The notes beneath the pieces are model-generated. The model did not search any database. It saw only the letters and a list, made by a program, of their open reading frames with translations, and was not told the DNA's origin. The translations under genes and the position numbers were made by a program. Shown one piece after another: positions 1 through 11,333 of a stretch of DNA of 64,000 nucleotides (within the stretch, counting starts at the first letter, position 1; the number at the start of each line of letters is the position of its first letter). The stretch lies in NCBI RefSeq assembly GCF_023195535.1, contig NZ_JALPNF010000002.1, positions 310,001-374,000 on the forward strand, given 5' to 3'. The stretch comes from Sphingomonas faeni. Its GTDB lineage: Bacteria > Pseudomonadota > Alphaproteobacteria > Sphingomonadales > Sphingomonadaceae.

Positions 1-2
1 TC

Positions 3-2294
<2,292 letters not shown>

Positions 2295-2295
2295 A

Positions 2296-2958
2296 GTGAT
2301 CGGCCGGGACAGGATCGGACGGCAATGGCGCGGTACGTTGATAACGGGACTCGTTGCGCTCGCGGCGACCTCCCCAGGCGTGGCGCAGGCCGTACGCGCC
2401 GAACCCGTCGGACGGTTCGGGACCGAAGCGGTTTCGAACGATGCGCGCGACACTGCGGACTGGGTTGCCGCGTCGCACGATAACCAGGGCCTGCCGTTCA
2501 TCGTCATCGACAAGGTGAACGCCGTAGTCTTCGCATTCGACGCCACCGGTGGATTGCGCGGTACGGCACCAGCCTTGCTCGGCATGGCGCGCGGCGATGC
2601 GAGCGTGCCCGGCATCGGCCAGCGCAAGCTCGCGACGATTACGCCGTCCGAACGCACGACCCCCGCGGGTCGGTTCAAGGCCTCGCTCGGTCGCGACTTC
2701 GAACAGGACATCCTGTGGATCGACTATGACGCCGCGCTGTCGATGCACCGCGTGATCGTCGGCCGCCGCGTCGACAATCGCGCCGGCCGGCTCGCCTCAC
2801 CGACGCCGAGCGACAACCGGATCTCGTATGGCTGCGTGAATGTGCCGCCGGGGTTTTACGACGGGGTGGTGAAGCCGTTATTCACCGGGACCGTAGGGAT
2901 CGTCTACATCCTGCCGGAGACGAAGCCGTTGCGAAGCGTGCTCGCCGTGCCGGACTGA
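2296..2958 (+). CDS. L,D-transpeptidase (YkuD)-family-like exported protein
   Basis: This 220-residue protein has an N-terminal signal sequence (Arg-rich n-region, hydrophobic core LITGLVALAA, likely cleavage after AQA near residue 32). The C-terminal half resembles the YkuD fold: a P-S-E-R-T-T-P-A-G-R-F strand near residues 117-127, His151, and the Cys-containing motif SYGCVNVP with Cys180. The usual family motif is S-H-G-C-x-R/N, so the His next to Cys is Tyr here. YkuD enzymes make 3-3 cross-links in peptidoglycan or attach proteins to it in the periplasm. The GTG start lies one base after the adhesin stop, so the two genes are probably co-transcribed. A function linked to anchoring the adhesin is only inference. 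Confidence 0.72.
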   Translation: MIGRDRIGRQWRGTLITGLVALAATSPGVAQAVRAEPVGRFGTEAVSNDARDTADWVAASHDNQGLPFIVIDKVNAVVFAFDATGGLRGTAPALLGMARGDASVPGIGQRKLATITPSERTTPAGRFKASLGRDFEQDILWIDYDAALSMHRVIVGRRVDNRAGRLASPTPSDNRISYGCVNVPPGFYDGVVKPLFTGTVGIVYILPETKPLRSVLAVPD

Positions 2959-2969
2959 CAGACAATAAA

Positions 2970-3023
2970 ATCCTCCCCCGCCAGGGGGAGGTGGCTGGCA
3001 CTTGCCAGACGGAGGGGGAGGAC
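2970..3023. repeat. REP half-element, CTCCCCC family
   Basis: A single half-element containing the hairpin CTCCCCC-gcca-GGGGGAG and ending in GACGGAGGGGGAGG. The same sequence recurs, mostly as inverted pairs, near 19.6, 35.3, 35.8, 41.8 and 49.7 kb. Here it lies between two genes that converge. Confidence 0.85.
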
Positions 3024-3105
3024 ACGGAACAAGAATTATCGCGCTCCGTCCCTCCAGCACTTCTCAGCCAAGTCTGGTGAAATTGCGCCCCGCCCGGCCC
3101 CTACG

Positions 3106-3858
3106 TCACCGGCACCAAGGCCTCTCGCGATACCATTTGGTCAGCACGTATTTGACGCCCTGCTCGACCGGCATGCCCTGGTGCAGCGACCCCGGGTTCG
3201 GCCGCCCCAGCGCATCCATGTTGTTCCAGATCACCAGATTGCCGGCCTTCGGTGCGATCATCACGCCGGCCGTCGGAAAGTTCGTCCGGCCGCCCAGTGT
3301 CGGTTCGTTGAGGAACGTCATCGCCGACCAGGTCCGCTGTCCGCCGATCGGCACCTGATTTCGCCAATAATGCTGCCCGGTATCGAAGAAATCATGGTGC
3401 GGCTTGAACTCTTGCCCGACCGCATAGCGCTGGCCCTGCAAGGCCTCGCCGAAGACCGGATCTAGACCGGTCAGATCGTCGAGTTTGCTCTCGACGGCCG
3501 TTACCGCGTCGGGTCCGGGATAGAGATAGCAGGTTTCGCTCGTCCGATACGACGGTACGGGATCGTCGGAGACGACGGGCGACGGCACGCGATCGGTATC
3601 GATCAGCCGGATCAGCGCAGCGCATTCGCCAAGCGTGAGAAAATTGCGGACGACATAGAGTTCGACGCCGTTTGACGGGATCCGGACGGCCCCGGCGTAA
3701 TGCGCGATCCGCTCTCGAATGCGCACCGCGGAGTCGGATCGGGCTAGGGCTTCCAGCTGCCCGTCGCGCAGATCGAGCGCCGACAATGGAGCCGACATCA
3801 GCGACGCATTTTCAAACTTGTCGGTCGGCCAAGCGCCAGTATCTAGAAATTCGGACAT
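3106..3858 (-). CDS. 2OG-Fe(II) oxygenase, prolyl 4-hydroxylase type
   Basis: This 250-residue protein has the C-terminal half of a prolyl 4-hydroxylase-like 2-oxoglutarate dioxygenase. The iron-binding triad is visible as H154-x-D156 (FKPHHDFFD) and H226 (GSLHQGMPV). Lys236 in VKYVLTKWYRERPW is placed to bind the 2-oxoglutarate carboxylate. The strand Q-R-T-W-S-A-M-T-F-L-N around 174-184 is typical of the double-stranded beta helix. Such bacterial enzymes hydroxylate proteins or small molecules; the substrate cannot be read from the sequence. It is transcribed alone, with an AT-rich region (3880-3960) upstream that probably holds its promoter. Confidence 0.88.
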   Translation of the reverse strand: MSEFLDTGAWPTDKFENASLMSAPLSALDLRDGQLEALARSDSAVRIRERIAHYAGAVRIPSNGVELYVVRNFLTLGECAALIRLIDTDRVPSPVVSDDPVPSYRTSETCYLYPGPDAVTAVESKLDDLTGLDPVFGEALQGQRYAVGQEFKPHHDFFDTGQHYWRNQVPIGGQRTWSAMTFLNEPTLGGRTNFPTAGVMIAPKAGNLVIWNNMDALGRPNPGSLHQGMPVEQGVKYVLTKWYRERPWCR

Positions 3859-3879
3859 GTTTCGATCGCTCTACTCATA

Positions 3880-3960
3880 CGCCCTTTACTAAACCAATAG
3901 CAGACATCTTATCATATGTTTATATTTTTTTCTTGATATATCTCAAACGTTTACTTAGGC
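3880..3960. promoter_or_regulatory. AT-rich intergenic segment, probable divergent promoter region
   Basis: This segment is markedly AT-rich (runs such as TTTATATTTTTTTCTTGATATATC) within otherwise GC-rich DNA. It lies between the divergent dioxygenase and EEP-hydrolase genes. No convincing -35/-10 pair could be fixed by eye, so only the region is noted. Confidence 0.35.
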
Positions 3961-4074
3961 GATTGAGCTGTAGCGAACTTTGGCCAGGCCCGATTGTGCG
4001 ATTATTCGCCACCGCTACCCCGCGATGGACCCCGCCGCAACCGGGATCACACTGAGGCGTTATAGGGCCCACGC

Positions 4075-4782
4075 ATGATCAAGGTCGCCAGCTACAATAT
4101 CCACAAGGGCATCGGGCTCGACCGTCGGCGCAATCCCGAACGCGTGGTCGAGGTTTTGCGCGAGATCGACGCCGACGTAATCGCGCTGCAAGAGGCGGAT
4201 CGCCGCTTCGGCGCTAAGGCGTGCGTGTTGCCGCATCACCTGCTCGAGGAGCACAGCGACTGGAAACCGGTCGATTTCGGCCTGCGCGCGCTCAGCATGG
4301 GATGGCATGGCAACGTCATCCTCGTCCGCAAATCGGCGCGCGTGATCGCCAGCGAACCGCTGCACCTGCCGGCGCTGGAGCCGCGCGGGGCGGTGATGGC
4401 GGACGTGCAGCTCGCCGACGGTACGATCCGCGTTCTCGGCATGCATCTCGATCTGTCGGGTCTGTGGCGGCGCAAGCAGGCGGCAGCGATCATGAACCAT
4501 GTCGACACGTGCACGCATCGTCATCCGACCGTGATGATGGGCGATCTCAACGAGTGGAGCGCGGGCGCCGGGTGCCTGCGCGACTTTGGGCGCGACTATG
4601 CATTTGCCGAGACCGGCGCGAGTTTCCATTCGCGGCGGGCGATCGCGCGGCTCGATCGGATCATGGTCTCGCGCGAGTTGAACGTGGTCGATTGCGGCGT
4701 GCATGCCAGCCCGGCGGCGCGGAAAGCGTCGGATCATCTGCCGATCTGGGCTATGCTCGAACCCAGGGCAACGGCTCCATAA
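4075..4782 (+). CDS. Endonuclease/exonuclease/phosphatase (EEP) family protein
   Basis: This 235-residue protein carries the metal-dependent EEP fold. Visible hallmarks are the opening strand VASYNIHKG (Asn8), the metal ligand Glu40 in IALQEAD, G-D157-L-N159 in the middle and the terminal S-D220-H221-L-P. These enzymes hydrolyse phosphodiester or phosphomonoester bonds in nucleic acids, sphingomyelin or phosphoinositides. There is no signal peptide, so it probably acts in the cytoplasm. It lies 19 bases upstream of the patatin-like gene and may be co-transcribed with it, which would fit a role in lipid turnover (inference). Confidence 0.87.
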   Translation: MIKVASYNIHKGIGLDRRRNPERVVEVLREIDADVIALQEADRRFGAKACVLPHHLLEEHSDWKPVDFGLRALSMGWHGNVILVRKSARVIASEPLHLPALEPRGAVMADVQLADGTIRVLGMHLDLSGLWRRKQAAAIMNHVDTCTHRHPTVMMGDLNEWSAGAGCLRDFGRDYAFAETGASFHSRRAIARLDRIMVSRELNVVDCGVHASPAARKASDHLPIWAMLEPRATAP

Positions 4783-4801
4783 TCGATACCGAGGATGTAG
4801 A

Positions 4802-7090
4802 ATGCGCGAGAAGGAACTGCGACTGGCGCTCGTCTGCTATGGCGGGATCAGCCTGGCGGTCTACATGCACGGCATCACCAAGGAGATCTGGCGTCTCGTT
4901 TGCGCGAGCCGGGCGTTCCATGACGGCGAGGCCCCGAAGGGCGGCAGCCAGGGCGTGTATCACGCACTGCTCCAGGAGATCGAGGATCACGCATCGATCC
5001 GGGTGCGGGTGCTCGCCGACATCATCGCCGGCGCAAGTGCGGGCGGGATCAACGGCATCTTCCTCGCGCAGGCGATCGCGACCGGCCAGAGCCTCGATCC
5101 GCTGACCGACCTGTGGATGACGTCCGCCGACGTCGAGGCGCTGATCGATACCGAGGCGGCGCCGAAGTCGCGCTTCTCGAAGGCATGGGCGATGCCGCTC
5201 GCGTGGATGGCGGCGGGGCGGAGCACGGACAAGGTCGAGGCGCTCGACGAGCCGACGCGCGAGGAGGTGCGGACCAAGCTGTCGCATTTCATCCGGTCGC
5301 GCTGGTTCGAGCCGCCGTTCGGGGGGAAGACCTTCACCAACCTGCTGCTCGATGCGTTCGATGCGATGGGCGCGAGCGAGCGCGGGCCGCGGCTGTTGCC
5401 GCCCGGCCAGCCGCTTGACCTGTTCGTGACGGTGACCGATTTTTCGGGGCATCCCGAGCGGTTGCAGCTCAATTCGCCTGCCGAGGTGGTCGAGACCGAG
5501 CATCGGCTGGTGGTCGACTTCACCGACCATGGCGGCGCGACCGACACGCTGGCGCCGCGCGCTGAACTCGCGTTCGCGGCGCGCGCGACGTCGAGCTTTC
5601 CGGGTGCATTTCCGCCGTTCACGGTTGCCGAACTCGACGGCGTGCTGGAGCAGCGGAAGATCGCATGGCCGGAACGCAGCAGCTTCCTCGCGCGCGTGCT
5701 GCCGCGTCATACCGCGGCCAACGCGGCGGAAAGCGCGGTGCTGATCGACGGCTCGGTGCTTGCCAATGCGCCGTTCCGGCCGGCGCTCGATGCGCTGAAG
5801 GAACGCCCGGCGCGGCGCCAGATCGACCGGCGGTTCATTTACATAGACCCGTCGCCTGGCATCAAGCTGCGGCTCAATCGCGGCGAAGGCACGCCCGGGT
5901 TCTTCCAGACGATCATCGGCGCGATCAGCGACATTCCGCGCCAGCAGCCGATCCGCGACAATCTGGAGGCGATCGCCGCGCGCTCGGCGCGTATCGACCG
6001 GATGCGCGGGATCGTCACCGCGATCCGGCCGGAGGTGGAGGCCGACGTCGAATCGCTGTTCGGCCACACGCTGTTCCTCGATCGCCCGACCGCGCCGCGG
6101 CTGATCGCGTGGCGGCGGCGGGCGCAGAAGGCCGCGGCGGCGAGTTCGGGCTATGGGTTCGTCGCGTACGGGCATCTGAAGCGGAGCGCGGTGATCGAGA
6201 CGATCGCGAGCCTGTTGTACGATGCGGGGCTGCATCACAGCCCGCGGCGGCTGGTGCAAATCCGGGCCGCGATCGTCGCGCGGGTCGCGGCGACGGGCGC
6301 GGACCAGCTCGGGGCGGGCTTCGCAAACGGTGCCAGCCCGGCGTCGATCGCGTTCCTGCGGACCTTCGACATCGGCTTTCGCATCCGTCGGCTGCGGCTG
6401 ATGGCGCGGCGGCTGTCGGAGGTGGAAACCGCCGCCGACGAGCCCGAGCTCGCGCCGATGCGCGACGCGATCTACGAATCGCTGTCGCCGTATCTGGATC
6501 GGCTGCGCGGCGAGATGCATGCCGGGATGCACGATGCGGTACGCGCGATGAAGGGCGATGCGACCGCGGTGCTCGAGACGCTGGGGCGGATTTTCGATCT
6601 GGAACGGCTCGATGCGGAAACCGACCAGCGGCTGGCGGAGGCGTTCGCCGCGCTTGCCAAGCCTGCACGGCGGACGTTGTTGCTCGCCTATCTCGGCTTT
6701 CCGTATTTCGACACCGCGACGCTGCCGCTGTTGCAGGGCGAGGGGCTCGACGAGTTCGACCCGATCAAGGTCGACCGGATCGCGCCCGACGATGCGACCG
6801 CGATCCGCTCCGGCGGCGCGGAGGCGACGTTGAAGGGAATCCAGTTCGGCACGTTCGGCGCGTTCTTCAGCCGCGCCTACCGCGAGAACGACTATCTCTG
6901 GGGCCGGCTGCACGGGTCGGAGCGGATGATCGACATCACCGTCTCCACCTTGCCGCAGACGGTGCGGATGAAGCCGGGCCGTGTCGCGGCGATCAAGCGG
7001 GCGGCGTTCCTCGCGATCCTCGACGAGGAGGAACCGCGGCTGACCGCGATCCTGCCGCTGATCGCGCAGTTGCGGACCGAGATCGGCTAA
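4802..7090 (+). CDS. Patatin-like (patatin-related) phospholipase
   Basis: This 762-residue protein has an N-terminal patatin lipase domain: the glycine-rich oxyanion region CYGGISLAVYMHG (residues 12-24), the nucleophile Ser79 in G-A-S-A-G-G, and the partner Asp near residue 316 in IDGSVLANAPF. The remaining roughly 400 residues form the long C-terminal region of the large bacterial 'patatin-related protein' family (DUF3376-type). I start it at ATG 4802, preceded by a GAGG-containing site, because conserved sequence begins there; an in-frame start at 4703 would overlap the EEP gene. It probably hydrolyses acyl esters of membrane lipids. The 883-codon open frame on the opposite strand is a GC-rich shadow. 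Confidence 0.9.
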   Translation: MREKELRLALVCYGGISLAVYMHGITKEIWRLVCASRAFHDGEAPKGGSQGVYHALLQEIEDHASIRVRVLADIIAGASAGGINGIFLAQAIATGQSLDPLTDLWMTSADVEALIDTEAAPKSRFSKAWAMPLAWMAAGRSTDKVEALDEPTREEVRTKLSHFIRSRWFEPPFGGKTFTNLLLDAFDAMGASERGPRLLPPGQPLDLFVTVTDFSGHPERLQLNSPAEVVETEHRLVVDFTDHGGATDTLAPRAELAFAARATSSFPGAFPPFTVAELDGVLEQRKIAWPERSSFLARVLPRHTAANAAESAVLIDGSVLANAPFRPALDALKERPARRQIDRRFIYIDPSPGIKLRLNRGEGTPGFFQTIIGAISDIPRQQPIRDNLEAIAARSARIDRMRGIVTAIRPEVEADVESLFGHTLFLDRPTAPRLIAWRRRAQKAAAASSGYGFVAYGHLKRSAVIETIASLLYDAGLHHSPRRLVQIRAAIVARVAATGADQLGAGFANGASPASIAFLRTFDIGFRIRRLRLMARRLSEVETAADEPELAPMRDAIYESLSPYLDRLRGEMHAGMHDAVRAMKGDATAVLETLGRIFDLERLDAETDQRLAEAFAALAKPARRTLLLAYLGFPYFDTATLPLLQGEGLDEFDPIKVDRIAPDDATAIRSGGAEATLKGIQFGTFGAFFSRAYRENDYLWGRLHGSERMIDITVSTLPQTVRMKPGRVAAIKRAAFLAILDEEEPRLTAILPLIAQLRTEIG

Positions 7091-7195
7091 ACCCCCTCTT
7101 GCTCGGCAGAAGACTGGCCAAAACGCCGATGTGGCGGTAGCTCTGCGTTGCCAACCGCGTTTCGGCGCGATTGGGGCACAATAGAGGGTCGCCGC

Positions 7196-7558
7196 ATGCA
7201 GTTCCTGAAAATCCTGTTCTGGTGCCTGCTGGCGTTCGTCGCCGCGGTGTTCACCATAAGCAACTGGAACGCCGTCCAGATCCAGCTTTGGGGTGGGCTG
7301 ATCGCCGACGTGAACCTGCCGCTGTTGCTGTTCGTGACGTTCCTGATCGGGTTCGTGCCGACGATGCTGTATAACCACGCGATCCGGTGGCGGCTGAGGC
7401 AACGGCTATCGACGTGCGAGCGCGAATTGCTGGAACTGCGGACGCCAAGGCCAGAGCCGGTGGCGTTCGTGCCGGTCGAAACGCCGGTTGCGTCACCGAT
7501 GACGACGGTGACGGCACCGGTGACGCCCGCCGCCGTGCCGCCGGGTGACGTGCGATGA
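7196..7558 (+). CDS. LapA-domain (DUF1049) inner-membrane protein
   Basis: This 120-residue protein has two predicted membrane helices (about residues 4-22, ending TISNWNAVQIQLW, and 35-55). A short cytoplasmic helix and a Pro/Val/Thr-rich tail follow. The layout and the phrase F-x-x-x-N-x-x-x-V-x-L-x-L-W match the LipopolysaccharideAssembly A domain (LapA, DUF1049), whose E. coli relative helps control LPS synthesis. Its stop overlaps the pyrF start by four bases (ATGA), so translation is coupled. The arrangement upstream of pyrF is like that in other sphingomonads as far as I know. Confidence 0.8.
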   Translation: MQFLKILFWCLLAFVAAVFTISNWNAVQIQLWGGLIADVNLPLLLFVTFLIGFVPTMLYNHAIRWRLRQRLSTCERELLELRTPRPEPVAFVPVETPVASPMTTVTAPVTPAAVPPGDVR

Positions 7559-8229
7559 GCAACCGGATCTACGTCGCACTCGACACGCCCGACCTGACGC
7601 GCGCGAAGGCGATCGCGGCGCGCGTCCGCCATCATGTCGGCGGGATCAAGCTGGGGCTCGAATTCTTCTCGGCGCACGGCCAGCCCGGCGTGCATGCGAT
7701 GGCGGAGTTCGGCCTGCCGATCTTCCTCGACCTCAAATTACACGACATTCCGAACACGGTGGCGAAGGCGGTGCAGGCGCTCGGCGCGCTCGAACCGGCT
7801 ATCCTCACGGTGCATGCCAGCGGCGGGCGGGCGATGCTCGAGGATGCGAAGGCCGCGGCGCCGATCGGCACCAAGGTGATCGCGGTGACGATGCTCACCA
7901 GCCTCGATGCGGCCGATCTCGCGGCCACCGGCATTGTCGGCAGTGCGCACGACCAGGTCACGCGACTGACGGAGCTCGCCTGCGAGGCCGGGGTCGACGG
8001 GATCGTCTGCTCGGGCGCGGAAGTCGCCGCCGCCAAGGCGATCTGGCCCAAAGGGTTCTTCGTGGTCCCCGGTGTCCGCCTGCCCGACGGCCAGATCGGC
8101 GACCAAAAGCGCGTCGTCACACCGCGCCAGGCAATGGACGCCGGTGCCTCGATTCTGGTGGTCGGCCGCCCGATCACGCAAGCCGAAGATCCCGACACCG
8201 CCGCTCGCGCCATGGCCGCGACGCTTTAG
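7555..8229 (+). CDS. pyrF: Orotidine 5'-phosphate decarboxylase
   Basis: This 224-residue enzyme catalyses the last step of de novo UMP synthesis, decarboxylation of OMP. The catalytic signature FLDLKLHDIPNTV is present, with Asp59, Lys61 and Asp64. The phosphate-binding end of the barrel is visible in VPGVRLPDG and ILVVGRPIT. Length and motifs fit the bacterial class. It begins inside the stop of the LapA-like gene. A REP palindrome separates it from trpF downstream, so trpF may or may not share its transcript. Confidence 0.97.
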   Translation: MSNRIYVALDTPDLTRAKAIAARVRHHVGGIKLGLEFFSAHGQPGVHAMAEFGLPIFLDLKLHDIPNTVAKAVQALGALEPAILTVHASGGRAMLEDAKAAAPIGTKVIAVTMLTSLDAADLAATGIVGSAHDQVTRLTELACEAGVDGIVCSGAEVAAAKAIWPKGFFVVPGVRLPDGQIGDQKRVVTPRQAMDAGASILVVGRPITQAEDPDTAARAMAATL

Positions 8230-8238
8230 GCTTGCTCC

Positions 8239-8318
8239 GTCATCCTGACGAAAGTCAGGATCCAGAGTAACGAGCGTCGACTGCCATGGCTCTGGATCCT
8301 GACTTTCGTCAGGATGAC
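8239..8318. repeat. REP pair, GTCATCCTGACGAAAGTCAGGA family
   Basis: An almost perfect inverted pair: GTCATCCTGACGAAAGTCAG plus GATCCAGAG on the left and its complement on the right (ending CTTTCGTCAGGATGAC), separated by about 22 bases. Each half is itself a hairpin (CCTGACgaaaGTCAGG). A related but hybrid copy lies at 29.5 kb inside the ribosomal operon. Confidence 0.9.
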
Positions 8319-8346
8319 CGGACGTGTTGCCGCCGAAGGAACCAGC

Positions 8347-8979
8347 ATGACCACCGCCAAGATCTGCGGCCTTTCCACCCCCGCGACGCTCGACGCTGCG
8401 ATCAAGCACGGCGCGAGCCATGTCGGGTTCGTGTTCTTCCCTGCTTCGCCGCGCCACGTGACGTTCGCGAAAGCCGCCGAACTCGCGGCCCGCGTGCCGG
8501 GCCATGTCGCGAAGGTCGGCGTGTTCGTCGATCCTGAGGACGAGATGCTCGAACAGGCGGTCGCATCGGCCGCGCTCGACGTGCTGCAACTCCACAAGGT
8601 GACGCCCGCGCGGACCGCCGCGATCCGCGCGAAGTTCGGGATCGAGACCTGGGTCGCGGTCGCGGTTCGGACGCGCGGCGATCTGGAGGCTGCGCACGGC
8701 TTCACCGGAGTCGCCGACCGGATACTCTATGATGCCAAGACCCCGGACTCGGCCGCATTGCCGGGCGGGATGGGCTTGCGGTTCGACTGGGACCTGCTCG
8801 ATGGGTTTAAACATCCGCTGCCCTGGGCTCTGTCGGGCGGACTCGATCCGGCCAACGTGGCGGAGGCGATCCGCCGCACCGGCGCCAAACTTGTCGACGT
8901 GTCCTCGGGGGTCGAAAGCGAGCCCGGTATTAAGGACGAAACCAAGATCGCGTCGTTCCTCGCGGCTGCCCACACCTGA
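8347..8979 (+). CDS. trpF: Phosphoribosylanthranilate isomerase
   Basis: This 210-residue TIM-barrel enzyme converts N-(5-phosphoribosyl)anthranilate to CdRP in tryptophan synthesis. The start is ATG 8347, because the conserved opening TTAKICGL with the catalytic Cys7 begins there; an upstream in-frame start would run into the REP. The catalytic Asp lies in the region of RILYDAKT. The phosphate-binding loops are visible as W-A-L-S-G-G-L and DVSSGVE. It precedes trpB and trpA, the common alphaproteobacterial trpFBA order. Confidence 0.95.
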   Translation: MTTAKICGLSTPATLDAAIKHGASHVGFVFFPASPRHVTFAKAAELAARVPGHVAKVGVFVDPEDEMLEQAVASAALDVLQLHKVTPARTAAIRAKFGIETWVAVAVRTRGDLEAAHGFTGVADRILYDAKTPDSAALPGGMGLRFDWDLLDGFKHPLPWALSGGLDPANVAEAIRRTGAKLVDVSSGVESEPGIKDETKIASFLAAAHT

Positions 8980-8980
8980 A

Positions 8981-9036
8981 TTGTTCACCCGCGGAGGCGG
9001 GTGCCCAGACTGGATCGCCACCTTCGCGGGGATACA
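8981..9036. repeat. Diverged REP of the CCCGCCTTCGCGGG family
   Basis: The sequence TTCACCCGCGGAGGCGGGTG, then CCCAGACTGG, then CGCCACCTTCGCGGGG matches the better-preserved copies near 22.25, 48.04 and 56.20 kb, with several mismatches. It fills the gap between trpF and trpB. Confidence 0.7.
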
Positions 9037-9076
9037 AGGGCTTGGCGCGACATTTCGAAGTGCTAAAGCGCTTCAC

Positions 9077-10318
9077 ATGAACGCTCCAACCCTCGCCCCC
9101 AACTCATACCGCGCCCAGCCCGACGAGCGCGGTCATTTCGGTGATTTCGGCGGCCGCTATGTCGCCGAAACGCTGATGCCGCTCGTCCTCGAACTCGACG
9201 AGGCGTATCGTGCCGCCAAGGCCGACCCTGCGTTCAAAGCGCAGTTCGACGACCTGCTCGAACATTATGTCGGCCGCCCGAGCCCGCTCTATTACGCCGA
9301 ACGCCTCACCGAAGCGCTCCGCGAGTCTGCCCCCGAAGGCATGGGCGCGCAGATCTGGTTCAAGCGCGACGAGCTCAATCACACCGGCGCGCACAAGATC
9401 AACAACTGCATCGGCCAGATCCTGCTGGCGATGCGGATGGGCAAGACGCGGATCATCGCCGAGACCGGTGCGGGCCAGCACGGCGTCGCCACCGCCACGG
9501 TCTGCGCGCGCTTCGGCCTGCCCTGCGTGATCTACATGGGCGCGCGCGACATCGAGCGTCAGGCGCCCAACGTGTTCCGCATGAAGCTGCTCGGCGCCGA
9601 AGTCCGCCCGGTGACCAGCGGCGCGCATACGCTCAAGGACGCGATGAACGAGGGGATGCGCGACTGGGTCGCGAACGTCCACGACACCTTCTACATCATC
9701 GGCACCGCCGCCGGCCCGCATCCTTATCCCGAGATGGTCCGCGATTTCCAGAGCGTGATCGGTACCGAGGCACGCGCGCAGATGCTGTCGCGGGTCGGTC
9801 GCCTGCCGGACATGCTGGTCGCGGCGATCGGTGGCGGCTCGAACGCGATCGGGCTGTTCCACCCGTTCCTCGACGATGCCGACGTCCAGATGCTCGGCGT
9901 CGAGGCGGCGGGCCACGGGCTCGACAAGGAACATGCGGCCAGCCTCGCGGGCGGTTTCCCCGGCGTGCTCCACGGCAACAAGACGTACCTCTTGCAGGAC
10001 GAGGACGGCCAGATCACCGAGGCGCATTCAATCTCGGCCGGGCTCGACTATCCCGGGATCGGCCCCGAGCATGCCTGGCTGCGCGATATCGGCCGGGTGG
10101 AGTATGACAGCGCGACCGACCAGGAGGCGCTCGATGCGTTTCAACTGCTGTGCCGGACCGAGGGCATCATCCCCGCGCTGGAGCCAAGCCACGCGATCGC
10201 GACCGTGGCGAAGAGGGCGCGCGAGATGCGGCAGGACCAGATCATCCTGGCCAATTTGTGCGGCCGCGGCGACAAGGATATCTTCACGGTGGCGGAAGCG
10301 CTCGGGGTGGCGATATGA
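9077..10318 (+). CDS. trpB: Tryptophan synthase beta subunit
   Basis: This 413-residue, PLP-dependent enzyme joins indole and serine to give tryptophan, working as an alpha2-beta2 complex with TrpA. The PLP lysine is Lys107 in the motif [12 protein letters not shown], and the phosphate cradle is G-G-G-S-N-A-I-G near residue 250. I start it at ATG 9077 ([12 protein letters not shown]), where family-like sequence begins. A longer open frame upstream would run through the REP and trpF. It is followed by a REP and then trpA. Confidence 0.98.
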   Translation: MNAPTLAPNSYRAQPDERGHFGDFGGRYVAETLMPLVLELDEAYRAAKADPAFKAQFDDLLEHYVGRPSPLYYAERLTEALRESAPEGMGAQIWFKRDELNHTGAHKINNCIGQILLAMRMGKTRIIAETGAGQHGVATATVCARFGLPCVIYMGARDIERQAPNVFRMKLLGAEVRPVTSGAHTLKDAMNEGMRDWVANVHDTFYIIGTAAGPHPYPEMVRDFQSVIGTEARAQMLSRVGRLPDMLVAAIGGGSNAIGLFHPFLDDADVQMLGVEAAGHGLDKEHAASLAGGFPGVLHGNKTYLLQDEDGQITEAHSISAGLDYPGIGPEHAWLRDIGRVEYDSATDQEALDAFQLLCRTEGIIPALEPSHAIATVAKRAREMRQDQIILANLCGRGDKDIFTVAEALGVAI

Positions 10319-10378
10319 CTGGTGTCGCCACAAGCACCCTCGCCACACTTCGGTCGACGCTCCCCGCAGCCTTTATCC

Positions 10379-10460
10379 GTCACCCCAGCGAAAGCTGGGG
10401 TATCAATGGGGCGGGTGCCGTGATCGCCAACCGGGATACCCCAGCTTTCGCTGGGGTGAC
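10379..10460. repeat. REP pair, GTCACCCCAGCGAAAGCTGGGGT family
   Basis: Two inverted halves, GTCACCCCAGCGAAAGCTGG and its complement ending CCAGCTTTCGCTGGGGTGAC, separated by about 35 bases. It lies between trpB and trpA, which are usually adjacent. A half of the same type forms part of the hybrid repeat at 29.5 kb. Confidence 0.9.
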
Positions 10461-10520
10461 GGGTTTTGGCGTGGCTCGGGATATGCATCGAGCGACGAGC
10501 ATTGCTTGTGAGGGGGGCAA

Positions 10521-11333
10521 GTGAGCCGCCTCGCCACCACCTTCGCCCGAACGGCATCGGAAGGCCGTGCCGCGCTTGTCGCGTTCGTCACCGCGGGTGA
10601 TCCCACCACCGAGGCCACCGGCCCGATCCTCGACGCACTCGTCGCCGGCGGCGCGGATGCGATCGAGCTCGGCATGCCGTTCACAGACCCGATGGCCGAC
10701 GGCCCCGCGATCCAGGCCGCGAACATCCGCAGCCTCGCGCAAGGCACCCGCACCGCGGACATCCTCGCCACTGCCACCGCGTTCCGCGCGCGCCACCCGG
10801 ACGTGCCGCTCGTCCTGATGGGCTACGGCAACCCGATGCTCCGGCGCGGCGCGGACTGGTTCGCGCAGGCCGCTGCCAACGCTGGCGTCGACGGCGTGAT
10901 CTGCGTCGACGTACCGCCCGAAGAAGACGATGCGCTCGGCCCGCAGTTGCGCGCCGCCGGAATCGACCTGATCCGCCTCGCCACCCCCACCACCGATGCC
11001 GCCCGCCTGCCGACCGTGCTCGATGGCGCGAGCGGGTTCCTGTATTACGTCTCGGTCGCCGGCATCACCGGGCTCCAGCAGGCACAGCAATCCTCGATCG
11101 AGGACGCCGTCGCCCGCCTGAAATCCCAGACCGACATCCCGATCGCGGTCGGCTTCGGCATCCGTACGCCCGAGCAGGCGGCCAACGTCGCGCGCGTCGC
11201 CGACGGAGTCGTGGTCGGCTCGGCGATCGTCGAACTGGTCGCGCAACACGGCACGGCTGCGGCCGAGCCGGTCCGCGCCTATATCAAGTCTCTCGCCGAC
11301 GCCGTCGCTTCGGCCCGAAAGGTTCCCGCATGA
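10521..11333 (+). CDS. trpA: Tryptophan synthase alpha subunit
   Basis: This 270-residue TIM barrel cleaves indole-3-glycerol phosphate to indole, which is channelled to TrpB. The catalytic residues are Glu49 ([10 protein letters not shown]) and Asp60 ([10 protein letters not shown]). The phosphate-binding segments GFGIRTPEQ and VVGSAIV are present. The start is GTG at 10521, preceded by a GAGGGGG ribosome-binding site. It is separated from trpB by about 200 bases holding a REP. Its last bases overlap the accD start (ATGA). Confidence 0.97.
   Translation: MSRLATTFARTASEGRAALVAFVTAGDPTTEATGPILDALVAGGADAIELGMPFTDPMADGPAIQAANIRSLAQGTRTADILATATAFRARHPDVPLVLMGYGNPMLRRGADWFAQAAANAGVDGVICVDVPPEEDDALGPQLRAAGIDLIRLATPTTDAARLPTVLDGASGFLYYVSVAGITGLQQAQQSSIEDAVARLKSQTDIPIAVGFGIRTPEQAANVARVADGVVVGSAIVELVAQHGTAAAEPVRAYIKSLADAVASARKVPA

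Noticed and set aside
4751..7402. 883-codon open frame opposite the patatin-like gene
   Set aside because: It is antisense to a clear patatin-family gene, is Arg/Gln/His-rich without motifs, and results from the GC-rich codon pattern of the real gene.
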